Assembly: GCA_013397795.1 (NCBI GenBank)
Contig: VZTJ01002463.1
Span: forward strand, 124,001-188,000
Direction: 5' to 3'
DNA from: Orthonyx spaldingii
Taxonomy: Eukaryota; Chordata; Aves; Passeriformes; Orthonychidae
Length of the DNA stretch: 64,000 nt
Of this stretch, positions 35,887 to 49,725 are shown piece by piece. The notes below the pieces were generated by a model, which was not told the DNA's origin, ran no database searches, and was given only the letters and a program-made list of their open reading frames with translations. Position 1 is the first letter of the stretch, and the number at the start of each line of letters is the position of its first letter. The position numbers and the translations under genes are program-made.

Positions 35887-38800
35887 TGAGCATTTCTTTA
35901 ATGTGCCGTGCCTGAAGCAATGGTTTAAACAGCAATAAGCAGCTGAAGGACAAGTTCTGCACCTCCCAGCCAGCACCAGGACTACCTGAGGTGGGAACCC
36001 AAAAGGTGCATTAATATAGCAGCTCTGGGGAGTACAGAACAAACTGCAATTTGGGTTAATGGCCACTGATCCTCCAGGGAAATAAGCCCATTGCACTACA
36101 TCTGCAGTCTGTTCGGGATTTCACTTCAAAGTATTTATGTCCTACCATGTCCTACTGGCATAAAGCAACTCTCTCCTCCACCAGTTTTATGAGGGTCCTT
36201 AAGTACACATAATTTTCAATGTAATTGCATAGGAAGATGTGCATATTAAATATTACATTTACTGATGTGTCCTAAGGTACGTGATTAAGGGCTTCATTTT
36301 ACCTGTCCTAAAAAGAGCAGAATTTTAATATAAAGAGCTATGCGATCCAACTTTGCATTCCACAGGGGTTTTTGTGGGCTCAAATCCAAAATAAACTAAT
36401 GAACAAATGAACTAGAGAAAATTCTAAAAACACTCTCTGTGCTACTTTGGTTGAACCAGGAGAAATCCAGTGACCTGGGAATTAAATTGACACAGTTTGG
36501 TACTTCTTCAGGACATAAATTTTGTTGAAAGTTAACTGCTTCCGTGCTCAAGGGACTTTTCAACCCCAGTCTTCAGTGGAAATAACATTCCAGCTTCTAA
36601 ATCATATTAAAAATACAAATGGTACAATATAAATATAAAATTTCTTACACTTAATTTAGAACAAGTCCCGAGCAGGGTGTAAATGACATTGCTCAGGCCG
36701 AGTGGAGAAGGCTCCTGGGGCCTGCTCTGAATTTCCTGGCTGACTTAGGGAGTGACTTTGGAGCAAATTGCACAGGTCACCCTCCTCACACCTATTATGT
36801 TAACCTAAGTAAGGTACCCAAGTGTTGCTCGATCAAGTGCCTACACACCAACTGCTTTAGTTTATGCACCAAAGCTTAAATCCCTTTGATCAGTGTTAGG
36901 TCAGGTTAATATCTGTTGGTCAGCTATAACAGTGCTCTCCGCCATGGCTGTAGTTAGAGTAGTTTTATAATAGACAAATCTGCAATATTAATTCACTATG
37001 CAAAATATTTACAACTGAGAATCTCCATCCTTATTCTATGACCTTTTCTGGCAAATCACTTGTTATCTCAGTTCTCACTGAGCTCCAAGACCCTCTCATT
37101 GCACTCATAGCAGGAGGTCAGGGTCAGAAGTGCCACGTTTCTGCAGAGTTAGGGAGTTGCAATATGAGATCTCTAACATGCAAGAGGGAGAATTCTGCAG
37201 AGTCAGCTGCCCACAATCCACCTCCAAAGTCTCAACAACACACCTCACCCAAACAAGCAGCAGGTCTTTGCCCAGAGCTGCATGTGCCAGGTGAAGCCCT
37301 TCATGGGACAAGAACATGCAAGATACAGCCATGGACGAGAATTGACAACACTGCTCCTGCCACCAGCATGGCAAGGCAGAAATGAGCTCCCACAGCATCT
37401 TGCTCCACCCACAGCCCCTAGATAAAGCAAGCAACTTCCCAGATGTTACCCCTAGATGAAAGGGGCAACTTCCCAGCAGTACTCCCAGCCCCTAGTTTCC
37501 CCCATTTGTGAGTCTACAACTATGAGTTTTTTCACCGTTACCTGGCATTTGGCAGTTCTCAGGGCTTATTTGATTCATGCAGCCTCTCGCTACATAAAAA
37601 TCCCCAGGACTCACCCTAACCCCTCTGCCTCCAGAAATTGCTCCCTCTGCTCCACTTCCCAAGTTTCCCACCACAGCATATTGTAGTTCTCCAACAAACC
37701 ACTCCAACATAAGACAAAGTCACAAGTAACCTTCTTTTCATTCCATAACTTCTACAAATGATTTCAGTTCCAGTATGAGCCCCTGAGATCCCTTGTACCC
37801 TTTCACCTTTGCAGCTCCCGTTTTGGCAAGGAGGCTCATATCTTCCCACTGCTATCTCCCTGATGTCCTCCTGGCAGTAGCTCACCCATGCCCTCCACTC
37901 CAAGCTGCCCGTTCAGCTGAGCACCATCGAGCCAGAGCAACAGCAGCCTAAAGGACCAGTTAGAAAGAAATCTGAAAAGCATAAATCATATGAAAAAAGG
38001 AACTCTTATTAGAGCTTTTCTGGTTGTTTTGAGTAACCGTTGTGATGCAAAGGACATAAGGGGATTTAATGCTTTTTTGGGGGTCCACTAAGATTCCCCA
38101 GATCTCATACTGCAATTTCAAAGTTCAAAATAGATGGTTGGTTTTGAGCCTCTGCTCTGTTTCTTTATTTAGCAAAAAATAAAATAAAGGAAGTACCAAA
38201 ACACCTACCAGAAATATTAATTCTAGGTGAAACTGTTTTGCAGCTTTTGGAAGTTATTTTGTACCAGTCATCAGTCTTACTTGAAGCAAGAGTATCTTTT
38301 TAAAGAAACCCCCAAACCATATGTTTGCATCGGATTTATTTGCAGACGTTAGCAGATGATTACTGGGAAAACTTTGAACAGTACTGGAGATTTCACTAAA
38401 GGAGACTGAAAGAGTTTTTCAGAATCATTGTTTTATTAACACATGGGAATAAATAATTTAAAACTCTGAGTGTAATGTCTGTGTTACTATATCAGGGAAA
38501 TATGAGCTGTAGCATGCATCAGTGCCTGAATTATTCAAGTATCTGAAATGCATCTCATGACTTTGATACATTCCACAGAAGATACTGTGGATTTTTATCT
38601 GAAGATAGGAGTTAAAGATGAAAACAAATTGCTGGCAGATTCAGTTGGTAAACATCCTAGATAAAAATGTTAGATGAGATCTTCCTGTTTAACCTTGCCT
38701 ATCTTCTCTCCAGAGGAAATTATTTAGTAACAGAGGAAATCTCTGAAGTGTGTTTGATTTAAACAATAAAAAGTAAATTTAAAATATGAAACTAAGCATT

Positions 38801-41056
38801 CCTAAACTTATTCAGACTTCTGGCCTTTGGGAAGTACCGACAGAGAGTCTGTGACCCACCTGGCAATCCTTCAACCTCCCTTTGCCTAATGAACTTCACC
38901 ACTGCAAAAGGACAAAGAAAACAAAGAGCTGTATGTTTTCCCAGCATTAAAAACTCATCAATTTATTCCCTTTAATTACTTTCTCTTAGCACTCCAATGG
39001 GTCAAGGACACCAGCATGCTGCAGCATCTGGGATTCATGCTGTGTTTTCTGAAGAGAAAGAGTAAATGGAAGTAGGTGTTGACATTGCATAAGAAACGTG
39101 GTATTTCTCAGCAGACCTAATGGATTATTACACAGGAACAAATGAAAGGTAAACTTTGCTGTGTGAGAGCCTTCTGTCAGCAGTAAGGTACAGAGAAGTG
39201 AAATGCTCGGGTTCAATTTTAAAAAAATACTGTCTTGATACAATTTATAAAATCAAATAATAGCCCAAATTGACTGAGGATGTAACTTGATATAATTTCA
39301 CCAGTCATGCAGATTTGTAGCAGAAGTGAATTTTCTCAAACACATTTGCTGTTAATGAAAAATTGCCCATGGAATTCTTCCCTTCGACATGGGACCTGGC
39401 AAAGCTTGTTATGTTGAATGGCTTCAGAGAGCACCCTGGTGACAATGAGGCAATTCAGCCCCGGATAATGACCGTGTCCTCCCTCCAGGAGGTGGCAGTG
39501 GTCAAAGTGCAGTGGCAACCTCTAGTTTTCACTCTTTGTAAAATTTTCTCTATTTGAATATTGCCATCTTTCAGCAAATAAAGCCATAAAGTACATTGAT
39601 AACATCTAGTGTTAGACTCGTTTTGGAAGGAGATTTTTTGATTTTAAGGCAAAGGGCCTTGGTGAAATACCCCATCAATTCCATCCATGGGCTTTGAGCT
39701 TTACAATTTATTTCCAGCAGAAATGGGACCATAAAACTACTGGACAGGCAGCCTATTAAACTAAAAAGGAAACTGCGCATTTCAGCCTTCCCCATTTCGT
39801 CCTTCTAATTCCAGCTTTTTTTGTTTTTTTTTGGAGGGGATATCCCCTTTAATCTTTTCCTGAAGAATTTTCACCTCACCAAAAGCTATAGAGCTACTCA
39901 GTGATGGAAAACCCCCTGTGTGGCGAATGAGTGGTTTAGGTCACTTGCAGAAGCACTCTCAAGGGTATTAATAAAAGTAGGGTTTGTATAAATTTGTCAC
40001 CCATTCCCTGCCCAGGGTCCTTCCCTAATACAGCTCTGAGGACTTTCTGTCATTGACACATGGGAAGTCATTCTGTCTCCTGCTCTAGAAAAATCCCACT
40101 GAGACAACAAGGTAGCAGGAGGGATTTGTTCTTCCCTCTCTTTGCAGCTGCATTTGAGGATAGAAGGCTCTGTCCCACACCTCCCCATTGTGGAGGGGCA
40201 CAGGGTAAAATGAACATCTGGGTAAGGGAGGAGGAGAAATGCCAGTAAGTCTAGACCAAGGTCACTTCAATACTTAAAAATGTTTCTGTGTGTTTTTTTA
40301 GGATGTGCAAATTGCCTTCTCCTTCTTCCTACTTCCATTTGGAATGGAGGAAAAATGATAAAAATCTCCCCATTTTTTGTGGGCTATTTCACATCTAGAC
40401 ATACATGTTACCCTGGGGGGAAGTGCTTGATCTTGTCACACCTTCAGTCTAATCACTTGAGACAACAACTGATGAGCCTGAGCCTCTTGAGTGACACCCA
40501 AACCCCTGCCAAAATCCCTGAAAAGGGACCCCTTCGCCTTCTGTCAGAGGAGGGGAAGCACATCCTCTTCAAACCCTGCATTACTTCCAGACAACACCTA
40601 CAGACATTAGCAAACTTAAAGAAAAGTGGCACTGATTTTGCAATTGCAAGCACACTTAACATTTTATCCTTGCTCTTTTTTTATCCTGTCCCTTCCAATA
40701 GTCATTAAATTTATTAAGTGGCTTCTACAAGTGACTCCTCTCACTTCTAAAAACGACCAAATTATCAGCACAGAATATATATCTAGGTTCAGTCCCTCTT
40801 TTCTTATCTTTTCTGACAAACCACTCTCCTTCACAGTTTTATCTATATAATTGATGACCCACATATGACATAATTTACAGCCCTCTCTAGCAACCTTCTA
40901 AACTGCACACCAGTCATTCCAGGATCACGCTCTCTCAGTGCTGCTGCTCCAGCCAGCCACCATAAACTGATCTTTTTTCTTAGTCTATACAAAACTACAG
41001 TGGAATAACCAAGAACAGAGGCTTGACTAAGATTTCAGACAGAGTACACCAAATGC
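35887..41056. other. Mostly unique non-coding stretch
   Basis: Contains an imperfect 34-base direct repeat at 37415-37478 (cccctagat...caacttccca twice). The plus-strand frame at 40280-40708 (142 codons) lacks any motif. An acceptor-like tract at 40127-40147 and a donor-like AGG|GTAAAA near 40204 would define a 57-base segment, but this is weak. No transposable elements recognised. Confidence 0.45.
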
Positions 41057-41106
41057 AAAAAAAAAAAAAGAAAGGGAAAAGAAAGAAAAAAGAAAACAAA
41101 AAAAAG
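41057..41106 (+). repeat. A-rich low-complexity tract
   Basis: A run of A with interspersed G (a(13)gaaaggg-like, then aaagaaagaaaaaagaaaac). There is no retrotransposon body immediately upstream, so it is better read as simple sequence than as a poly(A) tail. Confidence 0.85.
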
Positions 41107-44029
41107 CTAAAGTTAACTGAATTATCTGCATTTATTGTTTGTGCACACAAAGGCACAGCTCAGCCCTTTGTGCAGGTGAAGGGAATTCAGGACTAGAAGA
41201 CACACTAACAGATGGAGGAAAAGGATGCTGCTCCAGCTTTCTCTTCCCTTTCTCTTAATGCCTGGAAGACATTGTATTTATTGCTCTCCTATTAAGAAAT
41301 CAGGAGCTGTGTCTCAGGAAGAAACCCCTTCCATCGCTTCTCCTTATGGTGGTGTGTGGCAGAAAAATGAACAGCATCAATCCTGCCACGAACAGTAGAC
41401 TACGGCAGCAGATAGAAAGTAGCTCCTGCATAACAGAAACCACCATTATACGGTCGGCAAGCATGAAAAAGTGCCTTTATGGAGCCTGAGATAAATTACA
41501 AAATCTCTGTGAATTTGAGGGGAAAATAGAGAGGAAGCCTCTCCCTACAAGTACAGGAAAAATAAAAGGGCACAAATACATGCAGAGAGAGGAAAAACAC
41601 AGTGACACACTGTCCTACATGGTGGAAATGCCAGAGCCAGCCCCTAATTCAGCTTGCTTCATGAATTCATTTTAACCCAGAGTTTCAGCCTGAGTTTCTG
41701 ATGTTCAGGCTAGCAAAGCTCACTTTCACCCTGAAAAACAGCAATCTCTGCAGAGTAACACTGAGCGCATACAGCTTTCCCTTTCCTTCCCATTTGATTT
41801 AGATTATTTTATTAGGAGTGTTTTTATGCTGTGGTAGGCAGGATCCTGGGAAGAGGAGATAAATTCCTTTAATTGTTGTGTCTCCTGTAGCTCGGCAGTG
41901 AGCTGTGGTGGGGCAGCGTGACGACCCGCAGACATGAAGGCATCTGCCTGGAACAGAGCAGAGGAACCCCTGTCACTGCCTGGAGCTCCCAGAGATAAAG
42001 AATCAGAGCAGCCTCGGGAAGGAAACCTCTTGTAGGGGAAGCCCTTGCTCCGCTCCTGAACAAGTGAAATTTTATATTTATTGTAGAAATTTTATATTTA
42101 TTTTTCAAGGCTCTGCTGCGTCCTTCAATTTTATCTTACAGTACTGGGAAAACCCATTGTTCCCTTCAGGCTACTCTCAACATCCTGGGAAAAAAGTGGA
42201 AAAATCCCACAACAAGCTGAAAATCAACATTTACCCTCCTTTTCCACAGATATTGTTTAGGAATTGAACCCTGCAGGCAAAGGTGTATGACCACAGCTCA
42301 GCATAGCAGAGCCGCCTGACTTATTTCTGATTTAAAATGGAAAATCCGTTGTTCTTTGATTAAAAAAAGTCCTTTTATTTTTAGAAGTGATGTATCGAAT
42401 ATGCATGAATGGGCACATGCCTTTTCCATTGAGTGATTCCAAGCAGAGGCTTTGGCTCAGCTCCTGCCACCCTCCTTGTTAGACCTTGAAAACAAGCTTT
42501 GAAACACAGGGAGAAGTTCCACAGAAGGAGCTGGAGAAAGGTCACGAGAAAAACGTGGCATCAGTAGGAGAGTGTCATGCACTATAAATGGTCAGAAAAG
42601 TTAACGATCAGAGAGACTAATTTTCATGGACTTCCTTCTCCTGCAGAAAAGTCCTAATTGAGGAGCGTTTTCCCTGACCACAACACAAAACCTCTGGTGA
42701 ACGAGCTCGTTATCCAGGTGCCACACTGTGACCAGATTTGCCGCATATTAGTTTTTAATAGGCAGTTGCTGACTATTTGCAAATAAGCAGTTATCTCAAA
42801 GTGTGAGAATAAAGGTGGCCGTCTGTATTTTTCTACTTTTAACTGAGAAGGAAAAACTATGGCTCTTTTTTCCTTCTCCACAGCATCCAGAATCACCAAC
42901 TGTGTGCCTGTTCCCTGCTCACCTCTTGCTCTGCAACATCACTCCAGTGTGAGTCTTCTTAGTGCCCCTAACCTGCCACGACTGACCACCATGAGCTTTG
43001 TCACTGACTTCAAGCAGGGAGGGAGGGAATAGCTCAGAATTCCATTCAAGCCTCTTCCCATTACCAACCCACAACATTTCACCACGCTTGGTCCAGCACA
43101 GACTGGAGGGGAATCCCTCATGTTATCTTCAGATATCAGCTGGACGTTTTAGCACATGAAGATTTTTTGCTGTTTAAGTTTATGACATACATAGAGCAAG
43201 CAGATAAACATTTGCCTGACAATTTAAATGCAGGAATTTTGTTTCCTTGCCGTTTCTTAATATATCTGTTTAACTACTTTATCATCTGATTTCCAAATTG
43301 CCCTTTCAAGCCTTGCAGCAAAACGTGCATAATTGTGATGGATTTTTTCTTTCCCCTGCCTTTGTCAACAAATGCCTAATCAAGTCTAGGAAACTAAAAA
43401 AATCCAAACCACCAGAAATAGGCTAACAAATTCTTCCAGGTATTTATCTAATTTGTATTGACATGAAAATTCATTAATTCAATCTAAAAGAATAAGTAAG
43501 AGTCAGGATTAAGGTATTTATGTTTATATGTCCATTTTGTTGTACATCAAAACAAGACCTTTGCAGTGCTGGTCACATGAAAAAAGCCATTAAAGGATTT
43601 CGTACTGAGATACCAAATTTCAGCTCTGTCATGATAAATATATTCACAATAAATGTGTTTGAACAAGATAAGCACAAGACTAAAATGATATGAGTGGCTT
43701 TCCTGATGTTTAAATGTTTATGCCACTGGATGTTTGGGACACTGATATTTATCTGAGGAGCTTAAAAATTACCCTCCACTCTAACTCATCTCTGAGCTCA
43801 GTTTAGCAGCATGCTAACCTCAGCTACACATTTCATAAATGTGTAGACCAACAGAGATCCTTCCTTCCTATCAAGACACAGGAAATGGATGAGTGCATGA
43901 GTATTAAATCTACCTTGGCTTGAATTTTACCACCTAGAGCCACAAATGAAGCCTGCAGCAGTCAGAGATGCTCAGCAGCGCTGAAGATCACACTCCTTTT
44001 CAAGCTGTGCTACTTTTGGCTGTGTCTGA
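41107..44029. other. Unique non-coding sequence, one small tandem duplication
   Basis: The 17-base unit gaaattttatatttatt occurs at 42066-42082 and 42086-42102. Apart from that, no repeat or gene signal was recognised. Frames are all under 82 codons. Confidence 0.45.
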
Positions 44030-44140
44030 CTTTTCCATGTCCCGGGTTACCCATGTGTAAAATCTGCATGATAAAACGAGGGCGTTTGGAAATCAATTGA
44101 TACTGGTAGAGCCCTGAGAATCTTGAGTGAAAAGGGCTTC
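44030..44140 (+). repeat. MIR-like / amniote tRNA-SINE 3' relic
   Basis: gctgtgtctgacttttccat, then cccatgtgtaaaatctgcat, then gatactggtagagccctgag, then aatcttgagtgaaaagggct. The order follows the amniote MIR family 3' half: a 'gtgtgac' block, 'catctgtaaaatgg', a 'gctttgagatcc' block and 'gatgaaaggcgct'. The 5' tRNA part was not identified and divergence is high. Confidence 0.5.
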
Positions 44141-44900
44141 AGGAATTTGTAATAGGATCATTAAGTGAAATGCCAGCAGAGATATTAAAAGCAGGGTCAA
44201 ATATTTCAAGCTCTGAGGAAAAGTCAAGGAGGGAGGGCAGAGAGATGAAGACCCCAGAAGAGTATCAAAGTGGAGAAGAGGCAATGAAACAACCTGTCAG
44301 ACATCAGGAGCAGAGACAGAATAAAGGTCTGAATTACTAAATCTAATTAGCAACTTAATAAAGAAACAAGTCTTTAAAAATGAAATGCTCGGACTACATT
44401 ATGAAGGAACTTGAGAGATGTTCTTCACCTAAGAAGAAAACAAATTGTAAGAGAGCAGTGGAGAGGCAGATTGTGCCCAAGCTGGAGAGGGGGTTAGCAG
44501 GCACAGGGCAGATGGCAGAGCCAGTGGGACCCTGCCAGCAGAACGAGCTCCACGTTCCAGTCACTTTCTCTTGGGAACTTTTACTCCTGAACAAACCAAA
44601 ATCATGTCCATGACCTTCCACTGATTTTAGGCTCATGTATATCCCAGCAGCCTGGTAGCCAGTAGTTCATGACTTCTTCCATCTCCATTGCTCTGAAATC
44701 TCTGGAAACAGATCTGGAGAGATTTCCATGGGACTCCGCTTAGAGCAGCCTCTGGGAGTTTCCTTTACATGTTTCATTGATTTTTGATGTTAGAGAGGGT
44801 GTTCTCATTCCATCTGCTTGCTCAGTACAAACAAAAATGAGAAGTAAGAAATATTACATCTTTATCATGCCAAGTTCTGTATTCAAAAGGCAAAACTAGT
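44141..44900. other. Unique non-coding sequence, nothing recognised
   Basis: Sense and antisense frames at 44380-44636 have no motif. No repeats found. Confidence 0.5.
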
Positions 44901-44996
44901 GGGAGAGGAGAGGGAGGAAGGGAGGAAGAGAGGAAGGAAGGAAGGAAGGAAGCAAACAAGTAAGCAAGCAAGCAAGCAAGGAAGCAAGCAAGGAAG
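44901..44996 (+). repeat. Compound microsatellite (GGAA)n to (CAAG)n
   Basis: A purine tract gggaggaaggg...(ggaa) runs into gcaaacaagtaagcaagcaag and then gaagcaagcaaggaag. The change from GGAA to CAAG units probably reflects a point substitution that then expanded. The minus strand reads as a Leu/Phe/Ser-rich frame (44822-45037), which is an artefact of the repeat. Confidence 0.92.
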
Positions 44997-45860
44997 ACCA
45001 AAGTATACTGCAAAGACAATCCTAAACTGAGTTTCATTGTTAGTCTATGGAAGAAAAGAGACGGAAGGCAAAAACAAGAACAGGCTTCACTGTGATGCTC
45101 TTAAAGAAAAAGAACAAAACAGAGATCACATCTTGTCCTGCTTGGAAGGGTCTTCTTCAAGTCATGTTTGTTGTTTTCATAAAGACTGAGGGTATAGGTA
45201 TGTGTGTACACACACCCACTTCCAACTACATGGTAAATGAGGACACTCTGTTGTAAACCTTTCAGCAGGGGCTTTCACAGTAATAGCTCTGAATCCGGCA
45301 CGCAGACATCAAAGGGAAACAATGGAGTCAGCACCACCACGAGAGATAAATTATTTCCACACAGCCAGAAGGAAGAGACACTCCTCAGCAGCCGCAGGAC
45401 TGCTCCCTGCCTTCCTTCCCTCTCCTCATACACATCTCCATAGGATTTTCCTGGCCACATAACCAATTTCACAAGTTTGATAATTGCCCTTACAAGAGAT
45501 ATTGCTGCAAAACTGCAACTGCTAAATGGGATAAATAGCATATTTGTAAAGCAAGAAATCAATAGATCTTTGTTTTCCTTCAGTAACCTTCTTGATGCCT
45601 AGTAATTTTTAATGGCCTTTTGGTCAATATCCTTACAGAGAGAACATATTACCTAAAACAACTTTAGGGGCATTTGTCACTAAGTTTTTTCCAGTAGGGG
45701 CTGACTGTCCTTATCCAGTTCCCCGAAAATCTCAACAGGCAGGAAGCATCACATACTGTAATATTGCATCCTAAAGCAACATTAGCAAAACTGCTGTGAA
45801 ATGTGTTCAGTTTCTGAGTTCACACATCAAGAAGGCCATGAAAGGACTCAGAGATCAATG
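44997..45860. other. Unique non-coding sequence, nothing recognised
   Basis: Short frames only. No repeat recognised. Confidence 0.5.
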
Positions 45861-45978
45861 AATCACAAAATGGTTTGGATTGGGAGGGAAGTTAAAGCTC
45901 ATCTCGTTCCAACCCCCTGCCGTGGGCAGGGACACCTCCTACTAGACCCTGCTCCAAGCCCTGTCCAACCTGGCCTTG
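45861..45978 (-). mobile_element. CR1 LINE 3' fragment, cut at about 118 bases
   Basis: aatcacaaaatggtttggat, then tcatctcgttccaaccccct, then gccgtgggcagggacacctc and ctgtccaacctggccttgga. It stops abruptly in the 'ggccttgaacac' motif. It retains a CpG (gccgtgggc), which suggests relative youth. Confidence 0.9.
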
Positions 45979-48900
45979 GAAAGAGACAAGAAGCAACCAG
46001 AGACTACAAGGACTCAGAATGTAGCCAGTGGCAGAAAAATAAAGCACATCTTTATTTCTGTGTAAAGCTCCTAGAGCTGAACTCATTGAGTTGGCCTAAG
46101 GGCAGCACAGAATAGTAGCAAACACACAGAGGAATGCTTGGTATTAGGGAACACTTGACATTAAGGAGAAGGTATAATAACAATTTAGTGTTGGAAGTTG
46201 GACAAATTCAACCTCAAAAGGAAACCTACATCTCCATGGCACTGATTAAATTTGGTAACCCAAGGCAGGTGTTTCACTTTTCGCCACTTAAGGGTTTTTA
46301 AGCTTCAGAGCTGCAGAGAAGAGTTTTCCTCTCCTCCCATTGCACAACTCGATGCTGTGCTGATTCTCTTCTGCTCAGCATGAGCAAGCAAAGCTCTGAG
46401 GGAGTTCTGCACCCAGCAGTCTGGTATTTTGGCATCAGTCTGACAGAACAGAGAATACGTGTGGTACTTGGCTTTTTGTCCTTAGGAAGTTGGCAAGAGT
46501 TGAAGTTACTTGTTCATTTGTTCAAGAACTGAAATAATTGGGTCATTAAAGTATTGAAATTGGTTGTTCATGGAAATACACCAAAGTTTCACTTGGATGA
46601 TCTAATGGCTCCCCCAGAAAACAATTAGAAGCAATTTCTGTCTTCATTCTATGCAAAAAATTGATCTGTTCCCATGCAGCAGCCAAACAAGCAAAGTCTG
46701 GCAGGTAAGTAGAAAATAATTTGTGATGGGAAAACATTACACTAATTCTAAGCAAAGTCTTGTCTATCATGAGTCAAAGATCAGATAGCCACCTCTGAAC
46801 ATGTACTGAGAGCTTTCTTGAGGAATTCAGCTGGCTGTACCCACCTCTTTTCTGAGCTGCACTAAGATGTTGACATCATCATATTGCTAATGACAATACA
46901 AATCTTCCCCCGTGTGGATATCAAAGAACCATATGGTCAATTAGCTGTGCCCAATGCTTACCCAGCATTTTGAGAACTTGCAATACAAAAGATGTATTTT
47001 AAACTCCTGCTTGCATTCAAATTAAACGTTGTTAATGTTTTTTTTTTTAATTATGGTGAACTTACAGGTTTTCTTAAGAAACCCTGGGGGAGAAGTGACA
47101 TTCAGAGACACACACAAAATAAGAAAATTCACTAAGAATTGGAGAAAGAAAAAATTAACCCCATGAAGTAGCAAGTTTATGGTCATAAGCATGCATAAGA
47201 ATAAAAATAATTTATTCCCAAAAGTATGTGTTGTAGATTACTTGGCATACAAATGTTTTTGTTTAGGACTCATGACTTCTATTAGTATTAATTACTTTTG
47301 CTGGCAGCTTAAAATGTATAGTGGCCTTAAAGCAAGGGCAATACCTATTAAGTTTAATTACTTTCTCCTTCAGCTAAGCAATAAAGAAGTATGGTGGAGA
47401 TCTGGTTATTAACTGAGCGTGGCATCCAAATGAAGACACAGTGCACAATAATTGTGTTTGTTGGGCCACAAGCTGGTGGTTCTCATTGGTCTCCCCAGTT
47501 CCAGGGACGAGAGGAGCTGTGGGCAAACAGGAGACATTTTCTTCCTTTGACCTACTTTGGACAAAATCTCATCCTCAGTCACATTTAAGCTCTCATCACT
47601 TGCAGCAGAAAGCCCTCGAGTCAAAGGACAAACAAGCAGCTTCCTTCCCTGCTCACAGATCACCTGTCACAAGCCAGGGCTTCAAATATTCTAAGGACTT
47701 ACCATCTATATTTTTTTGCCTCATTTTTAAACAAAAGAGGTGTCTGCCTAGATACCAGCATGCTACATGTTTTTCAGAAGAAAAATTACATTTTTGCTTG
47801 CTTTGAACAATTTCTACCAGGATTTTTGTGAAGCTACTGAAATTCTCCGTAAATGTGCCTTAGCTGTTGGAAATGTGATGTTTATATGGGTGAGTGCCTG
47901 TGTGTCTATATCCATAGCTTTGAAACCAAAGTTTACAATTAACTTCTAAATTCCTTAGGAGCTTAATCACCTTACTAATACAAGATCAAAATATGACATG
48001 GAAAAGAACTTGTTTTAAAAATTAACAAAATAGTAAGTGACAATGATTTCTACATGACCAAGATACTCTGCACAGTCCTGCCATCATTCCTTCTATTATT
48101 TAAACTCTTCTGTACAGTGTTCTAAGTAATTCCTATAATTACTGTTTCCAAAACTGCTCTACCATGTCAAGTGTTTTATAGATGCATTTCTTCCTTTCTC
48201 ACTTTTCATCCCAGAATAAATATAATCTGCTCATATTTTAGAATTGGATCCAGTAGAGTTTCTGCATTCAAACCAGCCTGTATTCCTGTCTAACAGTGAT
48301 CTTAAGTCACCCTTTACGCAGTTACTGTGAGTGATATACCAAAACATTCTTTCTCGAGTATTCAGAAAAGAATAAAAAAGGAATTTCAAATATTCCACTC
48401 TTCAGTTCTTCCACTAGGGATATTTGTTTTACTAAAAATCAAGGACATAACACAGCATATAAAAATACATCTGCTACTATTTGTCTAATCTTCCCATGCA
48501 GATTTAACAATTTGCATTACATGAGTAGACCAGCATGTATTAATAAGTACCAAAATGTCTAACTGCCCATTTGCATTCACAGATCTCCAGAACAGCAACT
48601 AAAGAAATATTAGTGCAAGTCTAAAATAGGAAAGAAATTTGAACTTGACTTTTATGAGTGGTTTTTGACCACTTGAAGCATCAGGCATGCACTAAATTCA
48701 TGAAATGAGGTAAGATCTGGCCTCTGTTTTATAGTCAGTGAATACAAAAATGTGGGTCCTACTTACAAAGACCCACATTACTTATTTAGATTAATAAAAA
48801 AATCACACAGAACAAATCCATACCATTGACCCTCACAAAAGACTATAACCACTTGCCTAAATCTCAGATTAATGGGAGAATCACCGGTGCTGCAGCATAG

Positions 48901-49249
48901 ACACCCAGAGGAGACAGTCACAACTGCGGCCAGGGAGCAGAGGGAGAAGGAGAAAGCCTCAGCTCTTAGCAGCCTCCTGAGAAATGTCAATGTTATTTAG
49001 AATAGACAAGGTTTTCCAGTACAATAGGAGTAAAGCTCATCCTTGTGTGGATTCCAGGGGTGAAGCAAATGTTACGAAAGCAAAACATCCAGTTACAAGA
49101 ACGCAGAAATATTTTCTTGTGGTTTTTTGTAGGACAAAAATACCTCACTGAGAGGATTTCTCCCTGTACTCAGGAAACCTTTTCCCTGTTTCTGTCTCTT
49201 TCTTTTATGTGTTAATCAAATAAGCTGATACAGAAAGCAGGAAATTTAC
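45979..49249. other. Unique AT-rich non-coding stretch
   Basis: The 121-codon frame at 47441-47806 overlaps two others and has no motif. No transposable element recognised in about 3.3 kb. Confidence 0.45.
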
Positions 49250-49431
49250 GGTGATGAGGCCCTGGCACAGATTACCCAGAGAAGCTGTAGATGTCTCATC
49301 CCTGGAAGTGTTCCAGGCCAAGTTGGAAGGGGCTTGGAGCAACCTGGTCATGGGTGTCCCTGCCCATGGCAGGGGGCTGGGAACTGGGTAATCTTTAAGG
49401 TTCCTCCCCACCATTCTGTGATTCTGTGATT
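49250..49431 (+). mobile_element. CR1 LINE, 5'-truncated 3' end
   Basis: ggtgatgaggccctggcaca, then gattacccagagaagctgta, then ggaagtgttccaggccaagt, then gtccctgcccatggcagggg. It ends ccattctgtgattctgtgat, a clean terminal ATTCTGTG microsatellite. About 180 bases remain. The intact terminal repeat makes this one of the best-preserved 3' ends here. Confidence 0.93.
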
Positions 49432-49625
49432 TCCTTCCTTACCCTGTCCCCATTGATTATTGCCTGTTCTGTCTTAGTTCAGTAGAATGAAGTCTGTTTC
49501 GTCAAGGAAGATGCCACAGCAGTGGTCATCCTGTTGGGACTGATGTCCTCCCATGCCAGGCTGAGAAGGCAGTTCTCTGTCTCTTCCTCACAGCAACACT
49601 GAGATGAGAGATCTCTGTGAGCTAG
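49432..49625. other. Unique non-coding sequence
   Basis: No feature recognised between the CR1 terminus and the A-rich block. Confidence 0.5.
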
Positions 49626-49725
49626 CAGTAAAATAAAAATAAACTGAGTATAAAAATAAAATAAAAATAGAAAACCAAGGGAAAAACACACACACAAAAC
49701 CAACCAAAAAACCACCAAAACCCCA
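49626..49725 (+). repeat. A-rich / AC-rich low-complexity block
   Basis: gtaaaataaaaataaactga is followed by aaaataaaataaaaatag and then cacacacacaaaaccaacca. It produces the Phe/Leu-rich minus-strand frames at 49479-49929. Confidence 0.75.

Noticed and set aside
44822..45037. Leu/Phe/Ser-rich membrane protein on the minus strand
   Set aside because: It is the translation of the GGAA/CAAG microsatellite.
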